A stretch of 64,000 nt of DNA from assembly GCF_001571245.1 (NCBI RefSeq), contig NZ_BCTK01000006.1:124001-188000 (forward strand), read 5' to 3'. The DNA comes from Achromobacter piechaudii NBRC 102461. Lineage in GTDB: Bacteria; Pseudomonadota; Gammaproteobacteria; Burkholderiales; Burkholderiaceae_B. The notes beneath the pieces were generated by a model, which did no database searches, was not told where the DNA came from, and worked only from the letters and a program-made list of their open reading frames with translations. A program made the translations under genes and the position numbers. Below are positions 16,862 to 25,472 of this stretch, piece by piece; positions within the stretch are counted from its first letter, which is position 1, and the number at the start of each line of letters is the position of its first letter.

Positions 16862-17188
16862 ATGAGCGACGTTCAAGAATTCATCCGCGAAACCGTGACC
16901 CAGCACCCCGTCGTGCTGTTCATGAAGGGCACCGCCCAATTCCCCCAGTGCGGCTTTTCCGGCAAGGCCATCCAGATCCTCAAGGGCTGTGGCGTCAAGA
17001 AGCTGGTTACCGTCAACGTGCTGGAAGACGACGAAGTCCGCCAGGGCATCAAGGAATTCTCCAGCTGGCCCACCATTCCTCAGCTGTACGTGGCCGGCGA
17101 ATTCATCGGCGGCTCGGACATCATGAATGAGATGAACGAATCCGGCGAACTGAAGACGCTGCTGGAGCAATCCGGCGCAACGGCCTGA
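16862..17188 (+). CDS. grxD: Monothiol glutaredoxin (Grx4 family)
   Basis: The product has 108 residues. The CGFS active site is at 30-33, and glutathione-binding features follow ([12 protein letters not shown] and [16 protein letters not shown]). CGFS glutaredoxins carry and deliver 2Fe-2S clusters. The start at 16862 gives the conserved MSDVQEFI N-terminus; an ATG seven codons upstream is less likely. ubiX starts eight bases after the stop. Confidence 0.95.
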   Translation: MSDVQEFIRETVTQHPVVLFMKGTAQFPQCGFSGKAIQILKGCGVKKLVTVNVLEDDEVRQGIKEFSSWPTIPQLYVAGEFIGGSDIMNEMNESGELKTLLEQSGATA

Positions 17189-17195
17189 AGCCGCG

Positions 17196-17759
17196 ATGCG
17201 GCGGCTCGTAATCGGCATCACCGGCGCGACCGGTTCGCTGTACGCGGTGCGCATGCTGCAAGCGCTGCGCGGCGTTGACGATGTCGAGACGCATCTGGTG
17301 GTGTCCGCCTCGGGCGTGCTGAACATCAAGCACGAGCTCGATGTCAGTCGTCACGATGTCTACGCGCTGGCCGACCACGTGCATTCGGTACGCGATGTGG
17401 GCGCGACGCTGGCCAGCGGCGCATTCCAAACCGCTGGCATGGTGATCGTGCCGTGTTCCATGCGCACGCTGGCGGCAGTGGCCCATGGCCTGTCAGACAA
17501 CCTCATCACCCGCGCCGCCGACGTCACCTTGAAGGAACGCCGCCGGCTGGTGATGCTGGTGCGCGAGACGCCGTTCAATCTGGCGCACCTGCGCAATATG
17601 ACGGCGGTGACCGAAATGGGCGGCATCGTGTTTCCGCCGCTGCCGGCCTTCTACCATCGCCCGTCCTCGATAGAGGAAATGGTGGATCACACCGTCGCGC
17701 GCGTGCTGGAACTGTTCGACATCATCGTGCCCGGTCCGCATTGGGAAGGCATGAAGTAA
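17196..17759 (+). CDS. ubiX: Flavin prenyltransferase UbiX
   Basis: The product has 187 residues. It begins with LVIGITGATGSLYAVRML and has PCSMRTLAAVAHGLSDNL and LVMLVRETPFNLAHLRNM segments, all UbiX/Pad1 hallmarks. It attaches a prenyl group to FMN to make the cofactor of UbiD decarboxylases, needed in ubiquinone synthesis. It is the last gene of a grxD-ubiX unit with a strong terminator after it. Confidence 0.95.
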   Translation: MRRLVIGITGATGSLYAVRMLQALRGVDDVETHLVVSASGVLNIKHELDVSRHDVYALADHVHSVRDVGATLASGAFQTAGMVIVPCSMRTLAAVAHGLSDNLITRAADVTLKERRRLVMLVRETPFNLAHLRNMTAVTEMGGIVFPPLPAFYHRPSSIEEMVDHTVARVLELFDIIVPGPHWEGMK

Positions 17760-17784
17760 GCCAGCCCCGCCGTTGCAAGCGCTG

Positions 17785-17824
17785 ACCCCCATCGGTTGGA
17801 TGACGTCCAACCCTGGGGGTTTTT
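17785..17824 (+). terminator. Intrinsic terminator after ubiX
   Basis: ACCCCCATCGGTTGGA, a short loop and TCCAACCCTGGGGGT form a long stem with a few internal mismatches, followed by TTTT. Confidence 0.85.
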
Positions 17825-17853
17825 CATGCGCGGCGGGTTCACCGCGCCGACTC

Positions 17854-18927
17854 TTACTGCACCAGCCCCAAGCCGTTCAAGGCGGCCAGATTCTCGGGCC
17901 ACTGACGCGCGCGGGCGTTCTGCAATTCGATGCGCGCCCAGGCCATCCAGCCCGCCCATTCGATGCGCTTGTCCCACGCCGTGCCCCAGGCTTGCAAGGC
18001 GGCCAGCCCGGCCACCGCGTGCTGCTCGGCCGCGTCGAAATCGCCCGACGTGAGCGCCAGCTGCGCCAGCAGCAGACGCGGTTCGCCCACCCAGGGGTTA
18101 TGCGCCACGGCGGCTTCCAGCAGATGACGCGCGCTGTCCATTTCCGTCAGCGGATGCATGCGCGTGATGACCTGCCAGTACAGCGCGCTGGCCGCTGCTT
18201 CGTCGCGCGCGCTGAGGGTGGCGCGGCAGGCGTCGAAGGCGGGCGGGATCGGGATGCCGGTATAGCCCGGCATCTGCGACAGCGGCGCCAGCAGATGCGA
18301 CAGCATCGACAGGATGTTTGACGGCGGCTTGAGCGGACCGGGCCAGAGCGATGCGGCCCAGTGAGTATTCAGGTCGCGGCGCTGCTGCTGCGGATAGCCC
18401 GCGAAGATCTCGTCCTGCCAGCTATGCCATTGCTCGCCGATGTCGGCGGCGGATACGACGATGAACGCGGCTACCTGGCGCGGCGTCAACGCATAGACCG
18501 TCCCGTCCGCGCCTTCCAGCCGCATCCCGTCGTGGCCCGTGCCTTGTCCCGCCAGCACGGCCTGCACGAATTTCGTGCGCGGCATGGCGCAGAACAGGCT
18601 GACCCACGCTTCGGCTTCTTCGCCCAGCACCTCGCGCAAGGTCGAGCGTTCGCGCTCGCGGTCGAACAGCGTCAGGTCCACGTATTCGTTGCCGTAGACG
18701 CTGTGGAACAGGCCCAGCATGCGGACTTCGCGCGGCTGGTTCCATAGCGCCAGCGTGCGGTACACGCCCAGCAGATGGTGCTTGAAGGTGCCGGCCTTGT
18801 GCCAGTCTTCGCCGGCGCTGCGGGCGAACAGCATATCCAGCAAGGCGGGCAGGTCGGCATCGATGGCGGCGTAGTGGTCCGCAAGCAGGGCGCGCGCGTG
18901 CGGGTGCAATTCGTTGGAAGTGGACAT
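17854..18927 (-). CDS. Unrecognised protein with HD-like helical N-terminus and TPR-like C-terminus
   Basis: I do not recognise this protein with confidence. The product is 357 residues from the ATG at 18927; another ATG 20 codons upstream (18987) is possible, and neither has a clear ribosome site. The first half is helical, with a FKHHLLGVYRTLALW...LGLFHSVYGNEY region whose spaced histidines recall HD-type or DUF6817-type domains. The C-terminal part (about 260-340) has alanine-rich helical pairs like tetratricopeptide repeats. No signal peptide or membrane segment is seen. It stands alone between ubiX (convergent) and a MetQ-like gene (divergent). Confidence 0.7.
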   Translation of the reverse strand: MSTSNELHPHARALLADHYAAIDADLPALLDMLFARSAGEDWHKAGTFKHHLLGVYRTLALWNQPREVRMLGLFHSVYGNEYVDLTLFDRERERSTLREVLGEEAEAWVSLFCAMPRTKFVQAVLAGQGTGHDGMRLEGADGTVYALTPRQVAAFIVVSAADIGEQWHSWQDEIFAGYPQQQRRDLNTHWAASLWPGPLKPPSNILSMLSHLLAPLSQMPGYTGIPIPPAFDACRATLSARDEAAASALYWQVITRMHPLTEMDSARHLLEAAVAHNPWVGEPRLLLAQLALTSGDFDAAEQHAVAGLAALQAWGTAWDKRIEWAGWMAWARIELQNARARQWPENLAALNGLGLVQ

Positions 18928-19099
18928 GGTGCAAAGCGTTTGATTGAAGGCAGCCGCTATTGTGTCTGCATGGCGCGGGCTTGTCATGGCGCGGTGCTTT
19001 ATGTGATTTTGCGCATATCAATATGAATATTCATCGCTTCCGGTTTGGTAGCGCGCTGCATAGAATCGCGGGTCATTCTTTCTACTGTCGAGATGTCTC

Positions 19100-19894
19100 A
19101 TGCGTGTTCGTCATACCCTGGCCGTTGTCGCCGCCGTGCTTGGATTCGCCAGCGCCTCCGCCTGGTCGCAAGACGCCGAATTGAAAGTGGGCGTCACGGT
19201 CGGCCCGCATGCGCAGATCGGCGAAGTGGTGCAGCAGGTGGCGGCCAAGCAGGGCCTGAAGGTGAAGCTCGTCGAGTTCAGCGACTTCATCCAGCCCAAC
19301 GCAGCGCTGGACGCCAAAGAACTGGACCTGAACATCTATCAGCACAAGCCTTTCCTGGAGTCGCAGAACAAGGCGCGCGGCTACAAGCTGGTGCCGGTGG
19401 CGACCGCCGTGGTGCAGCAGATGGGCATCTATTCAAAACGCTTGAAGTCGCTGGACGATCTGCCGCAAGGCGGCAAGGTGGCGATCCCCAACGACCCCAC
19501 CAATGGCGCGCGCGCATTGCTGGTGTTGCAGGCGGCCAAGCTCATCAAGCTCAAGGACGGCGTGACCGTCACCGCCTCGCTGTTCGACGTGGTCGAGAAT
19601 CCGAAGAACCTGAAGTTCATCGAAATCGAAGCGGCGCAGCTGCCGCATTCGCTGGCGGACGTGGACGCGGCGGCGGTCAATTCCGCCTACGCGATTCCAG
19701 CCGGCCTGTCGCCCGCCAAGGACGCGCTGGCGCTGGAAAGCAAGACTGCGCCGTTCGCCGCCGTGGTCATTGCCGCGCGCGAGGACAACAAGAACGATCC
19801 GCGCATCGCCCGCTTCATCAAGGCGTATCAGTCCGATGAGGTGAAGGCCTTCGTGGCCAAGCAGTTCCCGGGGGCGTATTCGACGTCGTGGTAA
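19100..19894 (+). CDS. MetQ/NlpA-family substrate-binding protein without lipobox
   Basis: The product has 264 residues. The mature part follows the MetQ family: LKVGVTVGPHAQIGE, DFIQPNAALDAKELDLNIYQHKPFLE, and IPNDPTNGARAL segments. These proteins bind methionine or related amino acids for an ABC importer. Two things are odd. The signal peptide ends in ASAWSQ with no cysteine, so it should be a soluble periplasmic protein, not the usual lipoprotein. No metN or metI lies beside it. No SAM riboswitch was seen upstream. The ligand may therefore not be methionine. Confidence 0.85.
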   Translation: MRVRHTLAVVAAVLGFASASAWSQDAELKVGVTVGPHAQIGEVVQQVAAKQGLKVKLVEFSDFIQPNAALDAKELDLNIYQHKPFLESQNKARGYKLVPVATAVVQQMGIYSKRLKSLDDLPQGGKVAIPNDPTNGARALLVLQAAKLIKLKDGVTVTASLFDVVENPKNLKFIEIEAAQLPHSLADVDAAAVNSAYAIPAGLSPAKDALALESKTAPFAAVVIAAREDNKNDPRIARFIKAYQSDEVKAFVAKQFPGAYSTSW

Positions 19895-19952
19895 AGCGGG
19901 CGACGGGCGGCGGGCAGCTGGTGACGGCGACGGTTGGCCGGCGACGCGCCGC

Positions 19953-20768
19953 TCAGGCGTATTTTCCGGTCAGCCCGCCATCGACCACCAGCTCGGTGCC
20001 CGTGATGTAGGACGCATCGTCCGACGCCAGGAAAGCCACCGCCTTCGCCACTTCCCCAGGCGTGCCCATGCGGCCCATCGGCACCTGCCGGTCGCGCGCG
20101 GCCAGCGCCGCTTGCAGATCGTTCGGGTCGTACATGCGCGCTACGTTCTGCGCCACGCGCGGCGTGTCGATCAAGCCGGGGATGACGGTATTCACGCGGA
20201 TGCCGTCGGCGGCGTATTGCTGCGCCGCCATGCGCGCGAAATGGATGACCGCGGCCTTGCTGACGCTATAGGCCAGATGTGGATAACCGGTGTAGCGGAT
20301 GCCCGCGATGGACGACACCGTGACGATGGCGCCGCCGCCTTGGCGACGCATCACGGGCGCCAGCAGGCGCGTGGCGATCAACAGGCTGGTCACGTTCACC
20401 TGCTGGATGCGATCCCAGTCCTCCAGCGAAATATCTTCCGGGCCGCCCACCTTGCCGATGCCTGCATTGGCTTGCAGGATGTCGATGCGGCCATAGCGGG
20501 CCAGCGCGACTTCTACAGCCGCCTGCATCGCATCGGGGTCGGCCACGTCCGCCTGCACCGGCAGCGCGCTGCCGCCTGCCTGTTCGACTTCATGGGCCGC
20601 GTCCTGCGCCGCCGCCAGATTGGCGTCCAGCGCAATGATGGCCGCGCCTTGCCGCGCCAGCGTCACGCAGCTGGCCTTGCCGATGCTCCAGCCCGTGGCG
20701 GACGCGCCGGCCCCGGCCACCAGCGCAACCTTGCCCGCCAGTCGCGTATCGGGGGCGGTGGCCGTCAT
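19953..20768 (-). CDS. SDR-family oxidoreductase in a CoA-ligase/lyase operon
   Basis: The product has 271 residues. The nucleotide motif reads AGAGASATGWSIG, a longer form of the glycine-rich loop. NANAG-type NAG, the catalytic serine (VSSIAG) and YSVSK are present. It acts on a hydroxy or keto group with NAD(P). The ATG at 20768 overlaps the stop of the citryl-CoA-lyase-like gene as ATGA, which fixes the start. It is the third and last gene after the CoA ligase and lyase, so it is likely part of one catabolic route for an imported acid. Confidence 0.9.
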   Translation of the reverse strand: MTATAPDTRLAGKVALVAGAGASATGWSIGKASCVTLARQGAAIIALDANLAAAQDAAHEVEQAGGSALPVQADVADPDAMQAAVEVALARYGRIDILQANAGIGKVGGPEDISLEDWDRIQQVNVTSLLIATRLLAPVMRRQGGGAIVTVSSIAGIRYTGYPHLAYSVSKAAVIHFARMAAQQYAADGIRVNTVIPGLIDTPRVAQNVARMYDPNDLQAALAARDRQVPMGRMGTPGEVAKAVAFLASDDASYITGTELVVDGGLTGKYA

Positions 20769-21556
20769 GCGGATTCTCCGTCCTCTTGCTGATGGGTCTT
20801 GCCCTTGCCGACATAGGGAATGGCATGGTCGATGGTTTCCCAGATGTAGCGGCCCGAGGGGCTTTGCTGCTCTTCGGCCACGTGCGACACCAGGCCGGCC
20901 GCGCGCGAAATCACGGCAAAGCCGCGCATCAGATTGGTCGGCACGCCGATCTCGCTCAGTAGCGCCGCGACCGCGCCCGTGGCGTTGATGGTGATGTGCT
21001 TGCCATAGGTCTCGTCCACCGCCGCCGACAACAGACGCAGCGCCTTGAGCGATGCGCCTTGCAGGTCGGGTTCGGCCTCGGCCAGCGCCAGCAGCTTGAT
21101 CGAGCGGGGATCGTCGGGCTTGTGCAGATGATGGCCGAAGCCGGGCAGCGCCTGGCGCTGTTCGCGGAATTCGCGTGCGATGGCCAGCGCTTCGGCGCGC
21201 CCGTCCGCCGCCGACTTGATGCGGTCCAGCAGGCGCGAGCAATTTTCCATCGTGCCGACGAACTGGCTGCCCACCGCCATCAGCCCCGAGGCCACCGCGC
21301 CTTGCAGGTTTTCAGGCGCGCTCATGTAGATCAGGCGCGTGGCGATGGCGCTGGGCGTCATGCCGTGCTCCATCAGCGTGACCAGCACCGCGTCGACGAT
21401 GCGCATGTCCACCGGGCGCGCGTCGCGTCCCAGGATCTGCATGATCATGACTTCGGTGAAGGTCTTCTTGCCGATCAGCTCATCGACCAGATCGACGTCG
21501 CGGTACGACATGCCGGTCAGGTGATGGGCGCAAAGACGGGTTTCGGGCGTGTTCAT
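20765..21556 (-). CDS. Citryl-CoA lyase-like enzyme (citrate synthase fold)
   Basis: The product has 263 residues, the length of citryl-CoA lyases and well below full citrate synthase (about 430). The catalytic positions of the fold are visible: His64 in LMEHG, His142 in LPGFGHHLHKPDDPR, and downstream ATGAVAALLSEIG. Such enzymes split citryl-CoA, or a related hydroxyacyl-CoA, into acetyl-CoA and a keto acid. It overlaps the CoA ligase upstream and the SDR downstream by 4 bp each. The ligase could supply the CoA thioester that this enzyme cuts (inference). Confidence 0.82.
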   Translation of the reverse strand: MNTPETRLCAHHLTGMSYRDVDLVDELIGKKTFTEVMIMQILGRDARPVDMRIVDAVLVTLMEHGMTPSAIATRLIYMSAPENLQGAVASGLMAVGSQFVGTMENCSRLLDRIKSAADGRAEALAIAREFREQRQALPGFGHHLHKPDDPRSIKLLALAEAEPDLQGASLKALRLLSAAVDETYGKHITINATGAVAALLSEIGVPTNLMRGFAVISRAAGLVSHVAEEQQSPSGRYIWETIDHAIPYVGKGKTHQQEDGESA

Positions 21557-23061
21557 GGCGTCTCCTTTTGTGCGGCGTCGCGCACGGCATTCTTCAGGAC
21601 CTTGCCGACGCTGGAGCGCGGCAGGCTGTCATGGATATGGAATTGCTTGGGCGTGGCGACCGGGCCGAGCAGCGCGCGCACATGGGCCTTGAGCGCGTCG
21701 GCGTCGGCATGCGCGCCGGGGTGGAACTGCACGGCGGCGTGGACCGCCTCGCCCCACTTGTCGTCGGGCAGGCCGAACACCGAGCATTCGTACACGGCAG
21801 GGTGCGACGACAGTGCGTTCTCGACATCGACGGGATAGACGTTGAAGCCGCCCGTGATGATGACGTCGCGCAGCCGGTCCTTCAGGAACAGATAGCCGCG
21901 TGCGTCGATGAGGCCGGTGTCGCCGGTATGCAGCCAGCCATCGACCAGCGTTTCGGCGGTCTTCTCCGGCAGGCGCCAATAGCCCGTCATCGTCAGGTCG
22001 CCTTGCACCACGACTTCACCGATCTCGCCGCGTGGCAGCAGCGTGCCGTCGGGTGCCATGATGGCCACGTCGGACAGCCACGTCGCGCGTCCGACCGAGG
22101 CGCGGTTGCGCGGATCGTTCAGGTCCGAGGGGCGCAGCACGGTGGCGATCTGCGGCGCTTCGGTCTGCCCGTAGGTCGTGCCCAGCACGGGTCCGAAGAA
22201 GTCGCGCGCGCGTTCGATCTTTTCGGGCGGCATGGGCGCGCCGCCGTAGATCAGGTTGCGCAGCTTGGGAAAATCCGCGCGCGACACGCCGGGCTGCGCC
22301 ATGATCATGTAGATCAAGGTAGGCGGCATGAAACTGAGCGTGCCGCCGCGTTCGCGGAATGCGGCGGTGATGGTGGCCGGCGTGACGCTGTCCAGCAACA
22401 GATGCGCGCCGCCTGCGGCCAGCACCGGCAGCACGTAGGTGCCGGTGCCATGCGTGATCGGGGCGGACACCACGTAGCGGTCGTCGCGCGTCAGTTCCCA
22501 ACTGGCGATCTGGTTGATGATGCCGGCGTTCCACGCGCGGTACGGCTGCATCACGCCTTTGGGCAGGCCGGTGGTGCCGCCCGTGAACTTGATGGCTTGC
22601 GTGGCGTCGCGGGACAGCGCGTGGCGCTTCGGCTCGCGGCCGACGTCTTGCGCCAGCAAGGCATCCAGGCACAGGCCATCGTCCGCGCCATCTTCAAGAT
22701 GGATGCGTGCGCTGTCCACGGTTATGGCCAGCGGATCGCCGACGGGGTCGACGATGACGATGGACGGCGAGGTCGCGTCCAGGATGCGCCCGATCTCCCG
22801 CGCGGTGCTGCGGTAGTTGAGCGGCACCCAGATCTTGCCGCTGGCCAGCACGGCCAGCAGCGCCAGGATGTGGCGGGCGGAATTGCCTGCGCAGATGGCC
22901 ACGCGCGTCTGGGGTTCCGGGTCCAGGTCTTGCAACGCGGCGGCCAGCGCGCGGGTGCGGGCGGCCAGGTCGGCATAGGTCATGACGCCTTCCGGGCCGT
23001 CCAGCGCGACGCGTTCGGGATACTGCTCGGCCGCGCGGAAAAAGAAATCGATCGGGTACAC
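21553..23061 (-). CDS. Acyl-CoA synthetase (AMP-dependent)
   Basis: The product has 502 residues. The AMP-binding core FTGGTTGLPKGV is at about 172-183. Adenylate-forming motifs follow: GTTYGQTEAP, then HTGDTGLIDARGY and the hinge/C-terminal lysine region SVGKVLKN. It makes an acyl-CoA from a carboxylate, ATP and CoA. It starts 15 bases after the Bug receptor stop and overlaps the lyase gene, so the order is receptor, ligase, lyase, SDR. The carboxylate is not predictable from the sequence alone. Confidence 0.92.
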   Translation of the reverse strand: MYPIDFFFRAAEQYPERVALDGPEGVMTYADLAARTRALAAALQDLDPEPQTRVAICAGNSARHILALLAVLASGKIWVPLNYRSTAREIGRILDATSPSIVIVDPVGDPLAITVDSARIHLEDGADDGLCLDALLAQDVGREPKRHALSRDATQAIKFTGGTTGLPKGVMQPYRAWNAGIINQIASWELTRDDRYVVSAPITHGTGTYVLPVLAAGGAHLLLDSVTPATITAAFRERGGTLSFMPPTLIYMIMAQPGVSRADFPKLRNLIYGGAPMPPEKIERARDFFGPVLGTTYGQTEAPQIATVLRPSDLNDPRNRASVGRATWLSDVAIMAPDGTLLPRGEIGEVVVQGDLTMTGYWRLPEKTAETLVDGWLHTGDTGLIDARGYLFLKDRLRDVIITGGFNVYPVDVENALSSHPAVYECSVFGLPDDKWGEAVHAAVQFHPGAHADADALKAHVRALLGPVATPKQFHIHDSLPRSSVGKVLKNAVRDAAQKETP

Positions 23062-23076
23062 CCTGTGCTCCTGAAA

Positions 23077-24069
23077 CTAGTTGGCCTTGATGTTGGCGCG
23101 CTTGACGACCGCGGCCCATTTGTCGATTTCGCTGTCGATCTTCTTGGCGAAGGTCTCGGGCGTGTTGGGCGTGGCGGGCGCGTAGAAGCCGGCCTGCTTG
23201 TAGGACGCCTGCAATGCCGGGCTGGCCAGCGCCTGGTTCAAGGCTTCGTTCAGGCGCGCGATGACGGGTTGCGGCGTGCCGGCCGGCGCGACCAGGCCGA
23301 ACCAGGATTCCACGTCGAAGCCGGGCAGGCTGGACTCGGCCAGCGTGGGCACGTCAGGGGCCGAGGGCAGTCGCTGCGGCGACGTGACGCCCAGCGCGCG
23401 CAGCTTGCCCGCCTGCACGTGCGGCAGCGACGAGGGCAGGTTGTCGAACATCGAATCGACCTGTCCGCCGAGCAGGTCCGCCACGGCGGGACCGCTGCCC
23501 CGGTAGGGCACGTGCAGGATGTCGGTGCCCGTTTCCATCTTGAACAGTTCGCACGACAGATGGATGGACGAGCCGCTGCCCGATGAGGCGCAGGTCAGCT
23601 TGCCCGGATGCGCGCGGGCGTAGGCGAGATATTCCTGCACGGTCTTGACCGGCAGCTTGGGATTGACGACCAGGATGTTGGGGATGGTCGCCACCATGCC
23701 CACGGGCTTGAAGTCTTTGATGAAGTCGTAGTTCAGCTGGCTATACAGGCTGCGATTGATCGTGTTGGCGATGGAGCCCACGTACAACGTGTAGCCATCG
23801 GGCGCTGCGCGCGACACGATTTCCGCGCCGATGTTGCTGTTGGCGCCCGTCTTGTTTTCGACGACGAAGGTCTGGCCCAGCAACTCGGACAGCGACTTGG
23901 CCATCAGGCGCGCGACGATATCGGTGGCGCCGCCCGCCGCGTAGCCGACCACCAGCGTCACGGGCCGTTCGGGGTAGGGCTTGGCGGCCAGGGTAGGGGC
24001 GCTGGCGGCAAGCGTGCCGCCCAGCGTCAGCGCGAGGGCGGCCAGCCGCCTCGTGTATGCAGTCTTCAT
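23077..24069 (-). CDS. Bug/TctC-family periplasmic receptor
   Basis: The product has 330 residues from the ATG at 24069, with a signal peptide ending near PTLAA. Family features are the PVTLVVGYAAGGATD segment, VVENKTGANSNIGAE, SRAAPDGYTLYVG and the conserved VPYRGSGPAVADLLGGQVD. It binds a carboxylate in the periplasm. No TctA/TctB membrane partners are nearby, as is common for this expanded family. It leads the operon with the CoA ligase, the lyase-like enzyme and an SDR, and is divergent from an IclR regulator across two operator-like sites. Confidence 0.93.
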   Translation of the reverse strand: MKTAYTRRLAALALTLGGTLAASAPTLAAKPYPERPVTLVVGYAAGGATDIVARLMAKSLSELLGQTFVVENKTGANSNIGAEIVSRAAPDGYTLYVGSIANTINRSLYSQLNYDFIKDFKPVGMVATIPNILVVNPKLPVKTVQEYLAYARAHPGKLTCASSGSGSSIHLSCELFKMETGTDILHVPYRGSGPAVADLLGGQVDSMFDNLPSSLPHVQAGKLRALGVTSPQRLPSAPDVPTLAESSLPGFDVESWFGLVAPAGTPQPVIARLNEALNQALASPALQASYKQAGFYAPATPNTPETFAKKIDSEIDKWAAVVKRANIKAN

Positions 24070-24088
24070 CGTTGTCTCCGTCCTGTTT

Positions 24089-24105
24089 TGTCTAATATTT
24101 GGACA
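24089..24105. promoter_or_regulatory. IclR operator candidate, receptor-proximal site
   Basis: A 17-bp palindrome with arms TGTC and GACA (TGTCTAATATTTGGACA). Its reverse complement begins TGTCCAAA, the same as a second site at 24163-24179. It lies 20 bases from the receptor start codon. Confidence 0.6.
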
Positions 24106-24162
24106 GATCTTTGTCTGCCCGATTTGATATTGGGCTCTGATGCAAGCCTCAGCAATGCAAGG

Positions 24163-24179
24163 TGTCCAAAATATGAACA
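24163..24179. promoter_or_regulatory. IclR operator candidate over the regulator's own start
   Basis: TGTCCAAAATATGAACA shares its first eight bases, and the ACA end, with the reverse complement of the site at 24089-24105. Centres are 74 bp apart, about seven helical turns. It spans the ATG at 24173, so binding would repress the regulator's own gene. Confidence 0.55.
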
Positions 24180-24979
24180 AGCCGGAATCGGAGTCATCGG
24201 GGCCCGTCGTGCTGCGGCGCGGTCTGCGGGTGTTGGGCGTGTTGCGGCAAGCGGGGGCGGCCGGCATGCACGTGGCCGACATCGCGCGCGCGGCGGCCCT
24301 GCAGCGGTCCACCGCGTATCGCTACCTGGATGTGCTGGTCGAAGAGGGCTACGCGCTGCGCGAGTCGGACGCGCCACGCTGGCGCATCGCAGAGCTGGGC
24401 GTCTTGATGGCGGGCGACCCGCATGCGCAGGCGGTGCGCGGCCTGCGGCCGGTGCTGCGGCAGATCAGCGACGTGACCGGCGATTCGGCGTTTCTCATCT
24501 GCCGGGCGGCGAACGATTCGCTATGCCTGCATCGGGAAGTGGGCAATTACCCAGTGCAGGTGCTGGCGGTCACGGTGGGCCACCGCCAACCCTTGGGCGT
24601 GGGCGCGGCGGGCCTTGCGCTGCTGGCGGCCTTGCCGCCGGCCGAGGCCGATGACGTGGTGGCGCAGAACGAGCAGGCGTTGCGCGCTTACGGCGGCATG
24701 ACTGGCGTGCAGATGCGGCGTCTGGTCGAGAACACGCGCGGCCGGGGTTGGTCGGTGGTGGGCAATGCGGCGGTGCCGGGGGTGCTGGGCGTGGGGGTCG
24801 CTGTGTGCGACGCCAGCGGCTATCCGCGTCTGGCAGTCAGCGTGTCCAGCCTGATCGATCGGATGCAGGCCGCGCGCCAGCGCAGCATTGCGGAATTGAT
24901 CCGCAGCCAGCTGGCGCAGGACGAGCTCAGGCCGCAGCCGGCGCGGGGGCCCGATACGTCTTCTGGTAATGCACCGTGA
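24173..24979 (+). CDS. IclR-family transcriptional regulator
   Basis: The product is 268 residues from the ATG at 24173, preceded by AAGG; an ATG 11 codons earlier is possible. The N-terminal winged helix (VLRRGLRVLGVL, ADIARAAALQRSTAYRYLDVLVEEGY) is followed by the IclR effector domain, with VTVGHRQPLGVGAAGLALLA and a RGWSVV segment. It is divergent from the Bug-ligase-lyase-SDR operon and probably controls it. Its 3' end overlaps the convergent DUF934 gene by 53 bases. Confidence 0.92.
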   Translation: MNKPESESSGPVVLRRGLRVLGVLRQAGAAGMHVADIARAAALQRSTAYRYLDVLVEEGYALRESDAPRWRIAELGVLMAGDPHAQAVRGLRPVLRQISDVTGDSAFLICRAANDSLCLHREVGNYPVQVLAVTVGHRQPLGVGAAGLALLAALPPAEADDVVAQNEQALRAYGGMTGVQMRRLVENTRGRGWSVVGNAAVPGVLGVGVAVCDASGYPRLAVSVSSLIDRMQAARQRSIAELIRSQLAQDELRPQPARGPDTSSGNAP

Positions 24980-25472
24980 ACGTATTGAAGGCGTCCAGCG
25001 CCTTCTTGGGATCGTGGCCGGGCTTGACCAGAAAGCTGTTGAAGCCGACGCGCGCCTGATAGTGGATGGTGTCGATCATCACGTCGCCGACCGCGCGCAG
25101 TTCGCCCGTCCAGTGGTATTGCGTGCGCAGCAGTTGCGCCAGCGAATAGCCACGCCCGTCGGTGTAGTTGGGAAAGTCCACCGCGATGAAGGCGATGCCG
25201 GCAGGGTCCAGCTTGCCGTCGGCGTCGGCCAGATCACGCAGGTCGGCATCCGGTTCCAGCAGCACGGCCACCGGGTGATGGTGACGGCGCAAGGTGGCGC
25301 GTGACGTCTTCCAGATCGAGAGCGGCACGATCCAGCCGGGCTCGTCCGTGGGCACCTGGCCTGCGGCGGCCACTTCGGGTTCGGGCACGAAGGGGCGCGC
25401 GGTATCGGCTTGCAGGCGGCCGTCGCGGATCAGGTGCGGGCCGGGGGCGTCGTGGGCGTAGAGATCAGACAT
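24927..25472 (-). CDS. DUF934 family protein, partner of sulfite/nitrite reductase
   Basis: The product has 181 residues and matches the DUF934 family (segments LAVDFPNYTDGRGYS-like: IAFIAVDFPNYTDGRGYSL, then LRAVGDVMIDTIHYQARVGF). This family is almost always encoded next to CysI-type reductases in proteobacteria and is presumed to assist sulfite reduction. Here it overlaps the reductase gene by 8 bp. The mechanism is not established. It has no signal peptide or membrane segment. Confidence 0.88.
   Translation of the reverse strand: MSDLYAHDAPGPHLIRDGRLQADTARPFVPEPEVAAAGQVPTDEPGWIVPLSIWKTSRATLRRHHHPVAVLLEPDADLRDLADADGKLDPAGIAFIAVDFPNYTDGRGYSLAQLLRTQYHWTGELRAVGDVMIDTIHYQARVGFNSFLVKPGHDPKKALDAFNTFTVHYQKTYRAPAPAAA

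Noticed and set aside
18988..19099. A SAM riboswitch before the MetQ-like gene
   Set aside because: The gap is only about 110 bases and has none of the conserved SAM-I or SAM-II elements.
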